Of a DNA stretch of 64,000 nucleotides, positions 22,516-34,292 are shown piece after piece. Every line of letters begins with the position of its first letter. The stretch's first letter is position 1. The position numbers and the translations under genes are program-made. The stretch is from Capitella teleta (lineage: Eukaryota; Annelida; Polychaeta; Capitellidae), in the NCBI GenBank assembly GCA_000328365.1, contig KB296161.1, positions 269,278 to 333,277 on the forward strand, in the 5' to 3' direction. The notes under the pieces are model-generated. The model was not told the origin of the DNA. It did not search any database and saw nothing but the letters and a program-made list of their open reading frames with translations.

Positions 22516-22832
22516 ATCTTTATGCATTTTTTTCATTGAAATGTTCATTTCATCTTAAGTGTGATTTTGAGTTTTTAACAACCTTGTCAAATTTACGAGC
22601 CACGGGCTGCCAGAAACTCCGATTTCCGAAGAATTATTCTTGGGTGTGTGTATATACTAAACACGCCCACCGATCAAAATATCCACGGTAAATTTAGTAA
22701 GTACTTTACGAGTGTTTCAGAAAGTGTATTCAAGGTAGTTTCGTTTGTTGCTCAATTTTTTATGTGGCGAAAGGCAGCCGCCATTGTACACAAAGAAAGA
22801 TAATATTTTTTTGTGGACCAATGACACGTACA

Positions 22833-22895
22833 GTCTAACGAGCAGACGACGGCAAAACCGTCAGGTCGGAGCGGCCAACTGGGTGTTGCACAATA
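22833..22895 (+). repeat. Short dispersed repeat, copy 2
   Basis: Matches 12148-12207 across AGTCTAACGAGCAGACGAC and GTCGGAGCGGCCAACTGGGT. Between the two shared blocks this copy has GACGGCAAAACCGTC, a perfect 5-bp stem with a 5-base loop that the other copy lacks. Confidence 0.6.
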
Positions 22896-24429
22896 TAGGA
22901 CCAATTAGAAAGCCATAGCTAGCTAGAGAACATTATTAGGAAAATATGCTTTGCAATATTTTTTCTATTGCAGTCGAGCTGGCGTGTCTTTTTTCATTCA
23001 TAAAAGGATTCATTCATGAGTCTCTCAACCCTAGTCCCACTTTTCGTCTCTATCCCATTACTTCCCCGTCACACTTACATCTACCCAAACTTTTACTATG
23101 TACTCCTAATCAGAATCACTGTAAATACCAACAGGTCAAGGTCACTGCTCTCAAGATCCCGTATCTGTTGCATAAATTAACTGATGCCGCCAAACGATCA
23201 GCAGGTCGAGATACTTGAACATTCTCATCTCATACAGTGCAGGAGTTACAGATAATGCGCCAGAGCTGCGCAATCCCATTTCAGTCATTTCGGCTACGTT
23301 TTCGTGTCTTTTTGAGTAGATATCGTATGCTGCTGTAGGGCTCTAGTTGGCCCTATAAAAGTCGCATCTTTCACCAATCAAGCATGGCAAGACAGATATC
23401 TCTTTAATGAAAAGAATATGCTGATCAGGAGTGAGAGATCATAATGCTTCTCTGCCACCGGTCACAATCTTAAATATAGCTCTTCATATGTTCTTCAGAA
23501 TCTCCAGCCGTGGATCTCTGCACTCAAACACATCTGAGATCTGCATCTCATGTAATTCATAACTTATTTATTATTTATATTTAATAGGTTAATAACATAA
23601 TAAATAAATAACTGTACTTCTCTTGTTATACTTATATTCGGGTTAATATTTCATTTTCACGAACAAGCACCACTCATTTCTTTATTGCGATTTTGAAGTA
23701 TTATTTTAGGAATATGAGTATTATTAAATCATTGAAATAGAGTGATATAATAATCCATATCTATGCATAAATATATGAATACAGCCAGTATTTCGTCACT
23801 CGAACAAATTCTCAGAGACATACATTTATAGTGATACAATTTTGCCTCTCTGCTAACAATAAACTAAATTAGCAGATAGGCAAAATTGTAAGACACTATA
23901 ATAGATACCCTAAGTATACGTATTCTCCACATTACATAAACAGCTAGCATATATGTTGCGAACATTATTATTTTACATGGTTGACTGGCATTCTTATCGA
24001 ATTGTCAATATGCGCGGGTATTTTCGAACACACCTGCCTATAGCGGAATTTCCATCTTAACTCAATTTGAGTTTGTTGGAATTTGATTTAATTTTTATCA
24101 CAGCAATGCCAATAAACAAGCAGTGTATTAGATTAAAATCAGTGATCAAATGTAGTGAGAAAATGGACTACAAATCAAACTTTTGGTGTCCGAAATAAGG
24201 CTTTGACAGTGGTGTCGGTGGAAGTGCGTTAAATCAAAAAGTAGTTTTGCCAAGGAAATAAAAAAGCTACGTGTGATTTTGTGAATAGTTACTCTATCTC
24301 ACCTCCAAATTTCACGTCTCTAATATTGCGCGTTTTGTTAGTATATTAGGCCAGAGAACTTTTGGAACAATCCTCGTATATATGAATGCGTTATGATTTC
24401 CACCATTTTCTGTGCATTCAAATTGTAAG
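22896..24429. other. AT-rich non-coding stretch with hairpins
   Basis: No gene recognised. Contains a short inverted AT repeat near 23566-23612 (TTATTTATTATTTATATTT and its near complement) and the strong hairpin at 23827-23900. Confidence 0.5.
23827..23900. repeat. 74-nt near-perfect hairpin
   Basis: Left arm TATAGTGATACAATTTTGCC continuing CTCTGCTAA, loop of about 12 bases (CAATAAACTAAA), right arm TTAGCAGATAGGCAAAATTG continuing TAAGACACTATA. The stem is about 29 bp with one mismatch and one small asymmetric bulge. The size and geometry fit a microRNA precursor, and equally a miniature fold-back element. The sequence alone cannot decide between them. Confidence 0.75.
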
Positions 24430-24575
24430 CATGCTTATGAACCCGTCAAATGAGCATTTATGGGATAAACTGAAGTCAGTAGTCCCCCACCGCCTCCCGT
24501 CTCTTCGCAATAGCCGAGAGGTGATTCAAGACTTCAACAACATCCACAGGACAGGAATGAAGGAAATCTGAGGCG
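24430..24575 (+). pseudogene. Tc1/mariner transposase C-terminal fragment
   Basis: The frame from 24431 reads MNPSNEHLWDKLKSVVPHRL and then REVIQDFNNI. This corresponds to the Asn-Pro-x-Glu-His-Leu-Trp-Asp block holding the third catalytic acid region of Tc1 transposases. Only this tail is left. It is a different copy from the fragment at 22.2 kb, since the same domain appears in both. Confidence 0.6.
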
Positions 24576-25079
24576 CTAGTCCGCTTGGTGGCGCCAAACG
24601 CATCGGTCCAGCTTCGACCTAGACATTAATTCATTCGCGTGTTTTCCACTGCTGAGAAGTTATCATCGTAATATTCGTTTCCTCATATATATAATATTTC
24701 CGTTTAATTTGTCTTCTAATGATCAATTATGTCGATGTACGGTAAAATGAAGCTTGTTTCAAAGTGATATTGTTACAAAAACATTTATACAAAAGCACTG
24801 ATAATTATTCTTTCTGATTTAATAACACTTCTTCCAAGTACAATATACTTTGCTTATCTTTTTATTTTCTGTATCATAGTCAATATACATGTATACATAC
24901 TCATTTTTGAAGAATGTCTTTATGAAAAAGTTAGAATGAAACAAATGGGTTTAATTTGGAAATTTTATTTCTCACACAAAAGCATTTCGGTGAACAATAC
25001 ATGGACGAAAATTGACCAACACGAAACAAATAAATATAGGATATCTGATGCCAAGAGCGTTTCAGTGGAGTTAACGGGA

Positions 25080-25760
25080 TGAGTCAGAATCTTGTAAGTT
25101 GTGTGTTTTTGCTAATCCTATGATACGCTCAACATGAACCCTCTTGCTGGAAATACGCCGGTCTCTCATGACTGTTGCATTGGTCATCTTATTTTTCTTT
25201 TTGAAAAAGTCTGAATATTTATTACAACATTGCTCGACTCGAACAAATCTTGAACATTAAATCCTTTGTCAGCCATGATTGCGTCGCCTGCATGGTTCTG
25301 CTTGTCTTAGGAGGAGGGTACAACCCCTGGGCGAAGAATTTTCCTTGTCATAGGAAAACCTGGAAGATAAAACAAATAGTTAGGACATAGCAGATGTATT
25401 TAATTTAATAATTTAATTAATAATATTCATGATTATAATAATGAGCAGGAATCTTCATTGATTTCAATAATTCGACGATTCGACGAAAAAAAAAGCAACA
25501 ACTTACCGACTTGATTTGTTTTGATAAAGACATCCTCAGTGAAATGCTTATGACAGACAGGGCTGCTTGCAGACGCGGTGACCAAAGTTTTCCGCGATTG
25601 CTTTCGTCTCGCCTTCTGATAGCCACAATCCATTTCTTGCGCAAGACATCGTCCTTGGGGAACGTTTTACCCCCTCGATTACTACACAAAGGCACAAAAC
25701 GGAAATTTTGCCGCACCTTTTCAATGTGTTATGCAATCTCAACAGAAGCTGAATGGAGAC
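25080..25760 (-). mobile_element. THAP/DDE_4 transposase relic (ISL2EU/Harbinger-like)
   Basis: On the minus strand the first exon (down to 25507) holds a THAP zinc-finger part: FRFVPLCSNRGGKTFPKDD, then a one-base shift, then VCHKHFTEDVF with the Cys-x-x-His end of the finger. It stops at a GTAAGTTG donor. After a 147-bp intron with acceptor CTTCCAG (near 25360), the second exon reads GDAIMADKGFNVQDLFE and then RISSKRVHVERIIGLAKTH, the end of a DDE_4 nuclease including its last acidic block. The first DDE acid region is missing. Stops interrupt it. This THAP plus DDE combination is known from ISL2EU-type elements. Confidence 0.65.
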
Positions 25761-25829
25761 CTCCTACTGTGAGCGTAAACCGGAAGTATTTCGGGGACAT
25801 GTGCGCATAGCGCCGCTTAGCGAACAGAG

Positions 25830-26690
25830 TTTGAACTACGTTCCCGCCAAATGTCCCTCATTATTGATTGCTTTTTGAGTACTGCGTAAGTTAAATATAT
25901 TTATTTTTGCATTGTCAGATTATTGATGACAGGTTTGACCAGTAATCACTAATCAAATATATTTGGTATTAATGTAATGTTTTTCACGATTTGTTTATTA
26001 TAATATTATCTAACTGCTGTTGTTACACCCCGGAAGTGGTATCACCATCATCAATTCAACCAACATTACCGCCTTCTTCAAAAAGACTAACGGCGTCAGT
26101 TTTTTTCATTACGGATAAGACAAATCTTGTAAGTATATATGGTTATATACTCATTCAACAGTAATACGAAATGTATTTGACCTAACCAAGAGTGCGCCAG
26201 AGGAGTGCTTAAATTTCTGTCTGATTAATAATTTAATTAGCTACTTGGCTGTGATCTTATGAATCGTAGATAGGGGGACGAGATTCATCCTGTTATTATA
26301 CAAGTAGTCCTTACGCACAAACCGCTGCCATGACAACCCTTTCATTCCTTCACTTGATTATACCTCAGATTCTGATTTTGGCGAATCTAAAACGCTACAA
26401 GTTTCCACAAATTAGTAACCTATGCAATATTTTCCACTTGACATCTCAGGTATAGGTGTTTCATAGTGTTAAAATTTTTCGATTTTTATGATTGCACGGT
26501 CATGCGCCACGACTACAGACACTGGCGAAGTGATGTACCAATGAGATGACTGTCAAATGTATTATATCTGAGAAATTATTATGAATAACTTCGACAAGTA
26601 CTCTTCAATTTTATGTCTTTGGATTTTGGATTTTTTTCTTTCCAAATTTCTATATAATATTATTATGAATTTTCTATTTCGTTGCAGATT
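25830..26690. other. Non-coding stretch
   Basis: No gene recognised up to the CAG acceptor of the OB-fold remnant. Confidence 0.5.
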
Positions 26691-27944
26691 TCGTGCAGGA
26701 GTAGGCAAAGAAATGTACTTGGTAGCTGCCAGCGAGCACCACAGTGACGTCTAAGAGTTGGCGGTTGGAAACAACATATATATCTCCAACTATAAGCTAG
26801 ACGGAAGGGATATAACCTTGGATGAAGACTTTATGGTAAGTAATAGTGTATAATTTTAGACGTCCTATCTCTCTATACCTATTCATTCAAACTGTTCAAC
26901 TGATGATTACGTAATATTAAAGCTATTCGAATTGTTCAACTGGCGCTTGCAAATTAAAGCTTTGCTGCAACTAGTTTTGTAGTATTTTTAACCCTGATTT
27001 TCACCAGGTTAAATAAACATTTTAAATAATCGCTTTTATCATGATTCTCATCCGTTCAATATTCTTTTTCCAGTGGATGATTACAACATCTGTTGTAGAT
27101 GTTGACGAGACGGCCTCGTGCGATTGAATTTATTCCAAGCTTGTAACTATTAAGGATGCCCTCGCTATGAGGTGCACTCGGGTCGAGGCCGCCATCGAGA
27201 CCGTAGGTTGCTTTTGCACATTCATGTTAATTCTTAGTGCTATTTCCACATAAAAGAGACTATTTGTTTATATTAAATACCCTCAAGACCAAAAAGTCTG
27301 GGAGTTTTTAGCCCAGAAGTAAAGTCCCGCTGTAGATTTTCTCGCGTGTTAACACCCGGAAAACTAATAAGTCAAATGACGAAGTTTTCTTTTATTTCTT
27401 GTTTAATAGTTTTGCTTCTTTCTACAATGTACGTGTATTGTATATACATGCGAAATAAATATCGCACAATTATCACTTATTTCGCATGTATAAGAATATG
27501 TTAAGTTTATCACGCATCGAAATTTATAAAGAGAGCAATATAGTTAACATTGTTAGCCAATGTGTACATTACAAGCATTACATGTATATGTATTCAGAAT
27601 GATTTTGTAGGGGTTTTTTTTTTTCCCTGACGGTGTCCTTAATTCGGGCCCACGATGTCCATCGCTCAATCCTTTTAAATTTAGATATGTTCCTGCAAAT
27701 TGTCTCGTTTTTTACATTTTGTTATATTTTTCTTCCAGATTAAACCCGTGAGAGACTACGGTGGCGAGAAAAAGTTAACGATGGTACACGTTTCTGATGA
27801 GACGGGGTCCGCCAAGATGAAGGTGTGGAATTATTCTAACCCAGACCTTAAAGTTGGTGGCCCCCGTGTCATCACAAACGTGTACCTGGAAGAGTACAAC
27901 CGAGCTCTCTTCCTTGTGGCCACAAGGGACTCCAGGCTTCTGGT
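26691..27944 (+). pseudogene. OB-fold (RPA-like) gene remnant with introns
   Basis: Three exon-like blocks in order. Block 1 (about 26691-26833, donor GTAAGT) reads VGKEMYLVAASEH, then ELAVGNNIYISNYKLDGRD. Block 2 (about 27074-27202, acceptor TTTTTCCAG, donor GTAGGT) ends KDALAMRCTRVEAAIET. Block 3 (27739-27944, acceptor TTCTTCCAG, donor GTATTG) reads KKLTMVHVSDETGSAKMKVW and YNRALFLVATRDSRLL. The pattern of beta strands with Val-Gly spacing fits an OB fold, as in replication protein A-like ssDNA-binding proteins. In-frame stops in blocks 1 and 2 indicate decay. A transposon-borne OB protein is possible. The partner exons were not found. Confidence 0.45.
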
Positions 27945-28379
27945 ATTGATAACTTTATCCAGTTTCTTGTGTTTAACTATCGCCTACAGCAAATGTTATT
28001 CTAAAAGCAGTGTATCAAAATCTAATCCATTACTTAAGATCAATGCCGCTGAATCATTATATATATATATTTTTTATTTTTTTTATTTTTTTTTGTCACT
28101 TTAGGATGCGCCACCGAAAATTTTTAATAAACGTCTTAATTAGGACCAAAAAAAAAAAGCACGAGCTCATTTGTAGTAATAATTCTTGTTGTGGTATTGG
28201 ATTTATTGTTAAAAGTGGTAAGAGTTATCAACATCTTCATTATCCTTATCAGACGTGCCTGTGCTTTTCATTGTTATAATAAATTATGCGATATTCAGGT
28301 CAGTGACTTGTATGTGATGTAAATCATCATGTAACCTCTATAGTATAGTATGAAATACTATACATATGTATTTGTTGAG

Positions 28380-28870
28380 ATAATTAGCAACATGGATGTG
28401 TGTCATCACCTGTACGCTGATGATACCCAACTCTACAGCGCTTTCTCCACACATTCATCGTCGTCACGATTATCTACTACTCGCAAACTTCAACAGTGCA
28501 TATCGAGGATTAAGAAGTGGATGAACTCAAATTTCCTAAAACTAAATGAATCAAAAATAGAGGTCCCGTGTATTCAACAACCTAAGATTGCTGCGCAATT
28601 TGGTGATCTTCTAACACTACAACTGATGGATAACTGCGAGCTTGTGCCCAATGCTACAGTGAGAGACCTTGGTGTACTGTTTGACTCAGAGTTTAACCTG
28701 GAGATGCAGATCAACGCTGTTTGCAAGTCTGCTTATTACGGGATCCATAAAATATGGTGCATCCGAGATTATATCAATTGCGTGATGCGCTGAGAGCCCT
28801 CGTACAACAGCAAGTCATTTCACGTGTCGAGTACTGTAACTGCTCTACCATGGACTACCTTGGGGATGTG
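28380..28870 (+). mobile_element. LINE fragment, reverse transcriptase catalytic box
   Basis: The frame 28350-28793 includes HLYADDTQLYSAF (the YADD catalytic box), ISRIKKWMNSNFLKLNESK and VRDLGVLFDSEFNLEMQI, then a shift to LVQQQVISRVEYCNC. This is the palm and thumb of a CR1/L2/Rex-like LINE ORF2. It is truncated at both ends and frame-shifted near 28785. Confidence 0.85.
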
Positions 28871-29118
28871 CACTAAAGATAAATAATACTTTATGCTAGT
28901 GTATAGTTATGGGTGTACTGCGGCCCCTGTAATATTGAATGGATGATCCGATGTGTCAGTTACATTGGCATCACATACGCAAATAAATTAATCAATGAAT
29001 AATTATAGAAAATACAATTTAGTCAAATGATCAGATATATTTATTAGTACTATACTTATACCCATATCCATTAATTAATTATTATTTATTAATTATTAAT
29101 TATTAATGAAATATTAGT
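28871..29118. other. AT-rich 3' region of the P450 gene
   Basis: A run of TTAATTATT-type sequence at 29071-29107 provides an AATAAA on the minus strand (near 29085-29090) just after the P450 stop, so this is the likely polyadenylation region. Confidence 0.5.
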
Positions 29119-31397
29119 TTAATTGCGATTCTGCAGTTTGATCTTGAGTCCACCTTTGGGCGCAATGATGACAGTGCTCTCAGTTAACTTGAGTGGTATT
29201 ATCGTCTGACTGCATTTCAAAACGCGGAAATTCTTGATTAATTTCGCCAGGACAATCTTCATTTCCAGCCATGCAAAGCGCAGCCCCATGCAGTTCCTGG
29301 GACCAACACCAAATGGAATCCAAGCGAGGGGGTGTCTCTTCGCTCGACAATCAGGCGTAAATCTGAAACAGATAAGCGTCAAGCATCGGCTGGAAAAGAC
29401 GAGCCTACCTTTCAGGTTCAAAAACCTTCGAATCAATTGGTCCCCACAGGTTTGGATCATAGTGGATATCCCAAATATTGGGCTGGATGACCATGCCTTC
29501 AGGGATGGTCAAGCCGTTAATGGTGCAAGACTCGACACACCTGCGGGTCGTTGCACTGCGAGAGGTAAAAAGCAATTATTCTTAATAATAGTGTACGCTT
29601 AAGATGAGACCCACAGGGTGCCGAGAGGATACATGCGGAGCGTTTCACGTAACACCATGTCCAGGTAGAGCAACCCGTTTATTTTATCGTACGTCAAATC
29701 TCCCTAAAAAGAGCGCAATCGTACAGGACTAATATTCAACGGCTGTTCTCGATATAACTTGTCACCTCGTCTTGAATGTTTTTGTTGATTTCATCATAAA
29801 GCAATTGTTGTTTATCGGGATTGGTGGCCAAAGCGTACATGCAGTAGGTGAGGACTGAGCTCGAAGTCTCAAACCCAGCGTACATGAAGAATAAACTTTG
29901 GACCTTGATTTCCTAAACATTATTATCAAACCAGTGGTCATTAAAGTCATTTCATACATACTTCAGTGGTGAGCTTTCTCTTTGCTAATTCTGCGGCGTG
30001 TCTACTGCGCTCAGTCTCACTGAGGTTGATGTCGACCGATTCCTTGCTGAGGTCACTCGCCTGATCGCCGTCATCATCCATGGCAATCTCCAGTGGGCCA
30101 TGGTCGTCGCTGGCTTCAGCGTCAATCATCAACTGCATCAAGTCTGGAGGATTCCTCTTTTGTCAAAACAAAAATCATGCAATCCATTGACAGTTGATCT
30201 CCAATCGTCACCTGAGGCTGTTCTCGTCGCATTTTCAGAATTTTCTCCATGACTGCCAACAGTTCTATCTCTGGTAAACTCATAAACTTGGAGAGGAATA
30301 AAATTCCTTTGTAGAGCGTGTACCGCAATTCAGGGATTGGAGCTGTCCGGTGAAATCGTTTCATTCAAATGTAATTTTCGACGAGTCAATAATTATTGTC
30401 AATAGCCTTCAATATTGGTATATCTATCCAGCTTTAAACCGACATCATGGAACCAAGAATACGAGCATCGGTGTTTCATCACACCCATATAGGAAGCCTA
30501 CCGAAGACAGCGAGCTGGTTAAAATCCTGATCTACCGCCCCCTCTATCAAGGTCATCAGAGGAGTGTGCGCATCACTTTGAGCGTCGATTTCAATGCCAA
30601 AGGCCGCTTCTCCAATTACATCGAGGGCGAACTGTTGGAGAATTCTGGAAGGGGAAGTTTGTGAATTTCCGCCTCGTGTGTTGCGACTCACTGTTGTATG
30701 TTGAATGGTTCTCCGGTCTCTGCTATAGCTTTCAATTTATTCATAAGAATTTCAGCTTTCCTATTCATCATAGTAGTCGACTAGCACGATTTCAATACAT
30801 TAACACATGCACGGGAAAGTACTGCATTTTAACTACTCACATGTTTGATTTTACCAGAAGAGAAATTTGGGTTGAGAATCGTCCTCAGTCGTTTCCACCT
30901 TTGCCCCTGAGCCACGAACATTGAACATATTCGGTCAGACAAGGGATCGGGTTGCACGTGGTAATGCTGCCAAATAACACAACCCCTTGCTATAATAGAG
31001 ATACTCTACAAATCGGACACACCTTTCTGCCGTGGAATTTTCCAAATTGTTTTATGAAGACTTGTTTGATCAAATCCAAATCATTTGACACTAGAATTGG
31101 GGTTGGGCCTTCAAAGTATCTATGATAACAGATTAATAGTGTGCAATTAGATGTCAGGGTTTTTTTTTTTTTTTTTTTTTTGTTAGATTTACCCGTATGT
31201 ATTTCCATATTCCTTTGCCCACATTTGAAAAGTCTCATGAGATATTCTGGTCTGTGTTAAAAATATATCATGATATAATAGCGTTGAATGGGTATCTTAC
31301 TTTGGTTTTTAGCTGTTTAATGTTGCCATACCACCAATGAGGCTCGGGACCGGGGATTCCCAGCTTCCGGAAGATCTTGTGTTTTCTCTTCCGGTCT
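29119..31397 (-). CDS. CYP3-like cytochrome P450 (first exon not found)
   Basis: Twelve minus-strand exons, in order: 31301-31397, 31193-31251, 31023-31119, 30841-30966, 30692-30780, 30502-30644, 30212-30342, 29962-30156, 29766-29912, 29615-29703, 29409-29555 and 29119-29362. All have GT-AG borders and matching phases, giving about 520 residues. Landmarks: proline-rich KLGIPGPEPHWW after the membrane anchor; I-helix AGFETSS; ETLR (ExxR of the K helix); PERF; and the haem-binding FGVGPRNCMG with the ligand Cys. The family oxidises lipophilic substrates at the ER membrane with NADPH-P450 reductase. The CYP3/thromboxane-synthase clan is the best fit. The anchor exon should lie above 31430, but a LINE and MITE occupy that intron and I could not identify it. 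No frame damage is seen. Confidence 0.9.
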
Positions 31398-31837
31398 CTG
31401 TTGGAGAAAGAAAACAGAGTTAGGAAATAACATTTGTTTCATTGTTTCAACCGGATGGCTCACGGGATGGCCATCACAAGACTCACACGCAGCCATCGTG
31501 TTAGCTCACTGATGGGTCGCCGTTGCCTAACAGATTACCCATGGGATAGCCACCACAACACTAACCGTGTTAGTTAACTTTGACCTTGGCTAATTTGCAT
31601 ATCATTTGCATAATTATTGAATTACATGTGCATTCACTGAGTCTTCTCCTTCTTTTTTTCTTTTTTTTTTTCATAAAGAGTTGAGGTTAAACCAAATTTA
31701 ACCTATTTAACTCATGCATAAAAGACATAACTCAAATTAATCAACCCAGATAAAGTGACAGAAAAAAAAAGTTCTCAAAACTGGTTTATAATATCCCTGG
31801 CCAAATAAAGTAAAAGCTCCGATGCCAAGGATAAAAA
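31398..31837. other. Probable P450 first intron, non-coding
   Basis: AT-rich sequence with T runs. A repeated GGATGGC/GGATAGCC-like motif occurs at 31450-31550. No anchor exon could be recognised. Confidence 0.4.
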
Positions 31838-32392
31838 CTTTTTTTTTTTTCAATAGAAAACTTTATTCAGTACATGTCATGAGGAGGTCCTCTTGACAGG
31901 TCATAAATTTGCAGAATATTTAGTAATAAACTTGTGCGAGTGGCATGTAATATGGTGACTCGCGAAGAGATGATTTAAAAGAGAAAATGTCCGGAAGAGA
32001 ATGAAAGGTATGGGAAATGAAGTTCAAAATTTTCAGGCCGAAAAGAAAAGGAGAACGGTCGAGAAGACGTAGGCACGGGTAAGGCACATATGGCGCACGC
32101 AAAACACAGTTCCGCGTGTTGTATGGGTTGGTATGAGGGATGGGTCTATATTTGGAGAGCTTGCGTGGCAGACGATTGCTGTTTAATTTGAACATGAAGC
32201 AGGCGAGGGCGAAATTGCGTCTTAATGAGGTGATGTTGAGGGCAGCGTAGTCAGCGTCGGTGATGTGATGATTTTGGGGAAGGGCGAGGATGATACGCAT
32301 GGCTCTGCGTTGCAGGCTTTCTAATAGCCCAGTCTGTGTGACTGTGAGGGCGGCCCAAGCGGGAGAGGCGTATTCCAGATGCGGCCACACAA
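31838..32392 (-). mobile_element. 5'-truncated LINE, 3' end with poly(A)
   Basis: On the minus strand it encodes a LINE ORF2 C-terminal region (VWPHLEYASPAWAALT, LLESLQRRAMRIILALPQ, then NFALACFMFKLN) with stop near 31920, then a short 3' UTR with GAATAAAG and an A10 tail at 31839-31850. The frame is long and open, so this copy is fairly recent. It starts where a MITE fragment begins (about 32393), probably a point of 5' truncation. Confidence 0.85.
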
Positions 32393-32690
32393 AGATAAGA
32401 GAAATATGTATATGCCTGGTATGGTTAGGCCAACATTTCATGGTGTTTTTCCTGTCATTTCTATTCCAATTTCACCGACATTGATGCCGCTTCACCTCAA
32501 TCCAGAGAGTGCGGACTCTGATTCCGCTCTCACACACAAAATCCCTCCGCGATCACGCACCCTTTGCATTTAATTGTTTAATCCTTTTCCAAAATTGACT
32601 TTTTATTCGATTTCTTTGCATAAATGGGCGCAGAATAAATTATCCAATCCATACCAGGTAGTTATTTCTGGGAATAATCAGTCAATTTTG
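32393..32690 (+). mobile_element. Partial copy of the MITE seen at 36533-37262
   Basis: Shares GGTATGGTTAG, ATTCCAATT and, further on, CTTTGCATAAATGGGCGCAG and CAATCCATACCAGGTAGTTA with the element at 36.5-37.3 kb, in the same orientation and order. The terminal inverted repeats are not present here, so this is an incomplete copy that abuts the LINE on its left. Confidence 0.7.
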
Positions 32691-34292
32691 TTTTCAACAT
32701 GGAGTACTGCTTTTGATTTGGATTCATTTTCTATTGCAGAACAGAATTAGTGATATATACGTGCAATAATATTAGTTATTCGTATCAGAAATGTTTTGTG
32801 TTTGTGAGGCATGTATAGAATTGTTTAACTTTTGAAGGTCAAGATCAAAGGCAATGAATCGTGGCTGATCGTGATCATCTGTTTATCCCATTTATAAGTT
32901 GTAAACACCAGGTTTATAACAAGCGACGAGAATTCGAGAGTTATATAGACCATCAATATACTCACACAACTCAATATACACCCTTTCGAATGCAGCCTGC
33001 ATCAAGTTTACATCCCATGAAAACAAAGTCCTGTGGACCGTTGGAATGTACAACGCAAAATGAGTCTTATGAAAGATATGGGATATAGATCTAGCATTGT
33101 AAAGCCCCTTCGATTGGACACAATGTTTGCGTATGCACTGACCTGTACAGAGCCCACACAAACAGTGCCCACAGGCCAATCAGAACGGTGGGTATCCACA
33201 TGCTTCAACCGATCATGCTTAGATGCGTATGCCTCGAATCGCTTGTTTTGTCGATAAACTAGGCTCGTAAAATGTCGAAGTGACTCTTGAGTTGACTGTA
33301 TGTATATCTAGTTCATCTATGCCAGGTCACCGTGTATTTTAGGAGTTTCAACTCTGTGGCTGATAGACGCCTACGTGAGACGCGGAGCGTTAGAGCTCAG
33401 CGATGAAACGGTTTTAGATTTGTGCCGAATATCCATCTCCATCGTCCACAATTATTGCATACATGCACTAGACCATATAAACATGCACTTATACCCGAAG
33501 TCCAATAACTTCAATTGAACTTATTTAGGTTAGATTGGTTTTAGATAGTGCCAAACTTCAATCAAATATATACTAGTATAGTAAACTCCAAAATGAACTT
33601 TAATGAAGTACCTGGATTGCTAGTAATGTTGCATGACCCATCTTGGCCTCCGAAATGTTTCTTCGATAGTGAGGCTCGGGATCGAAACGCCAAACGCCCT
33701 CTGCGTGACGTCAGAAAGGAGAAATTGTAACCCAAAAGGCAAATGCAAATAAATCATCGCGAATGACACATTCATAAGTTTCAAGTTTAAAAATCGATAA
33801 TTATTATTATATTACATACAGTAATTGTGATTTTTCTTTTCTTGTTATTTTATATAATTGTGACTCACTCTAAGATGACTCATGCATGCATATATTCATT
33901 GTACTAGAAGAATATTGTGACGATAATACTTAAGGGCCTAATAATGATTATATTCATGTATTCATGGCAGAGTACTAGTATCATGAGTACGGGTACTTGT
34001 TTGTTGTATGCCCTCTGGACAACTGCATGAGTTGACATGAAATTGACTCAATTAACAGCAACTATTCCAGTATTCAGGCGACTTGCTAGATTTCGAATTT
34101 CTCGGCCTGAAAACCCAATATATGTGTCAACAGCATGACACATTTGCAGAGTGTCGAAATGTGGTATATCTGGTTGGACGAAGATAGTATTATCATCGCC
34201 TAAGTGCTTGCTCCTTTCGCAGTTGATGCAGTTGATGCATAACTCTCTGGGCCACATGTCCTGGGGAGGGGGGGGGGGTCCTATAACCGGTA
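32691..34292. other. Non-coding stretch
   Basis: No gene recognised on either strand. Open frames at 32861-33257 lie on both strands over the same bases and resemble nothing. An upstream or first exon of the P450 could hide here. Confidence 0.45.
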
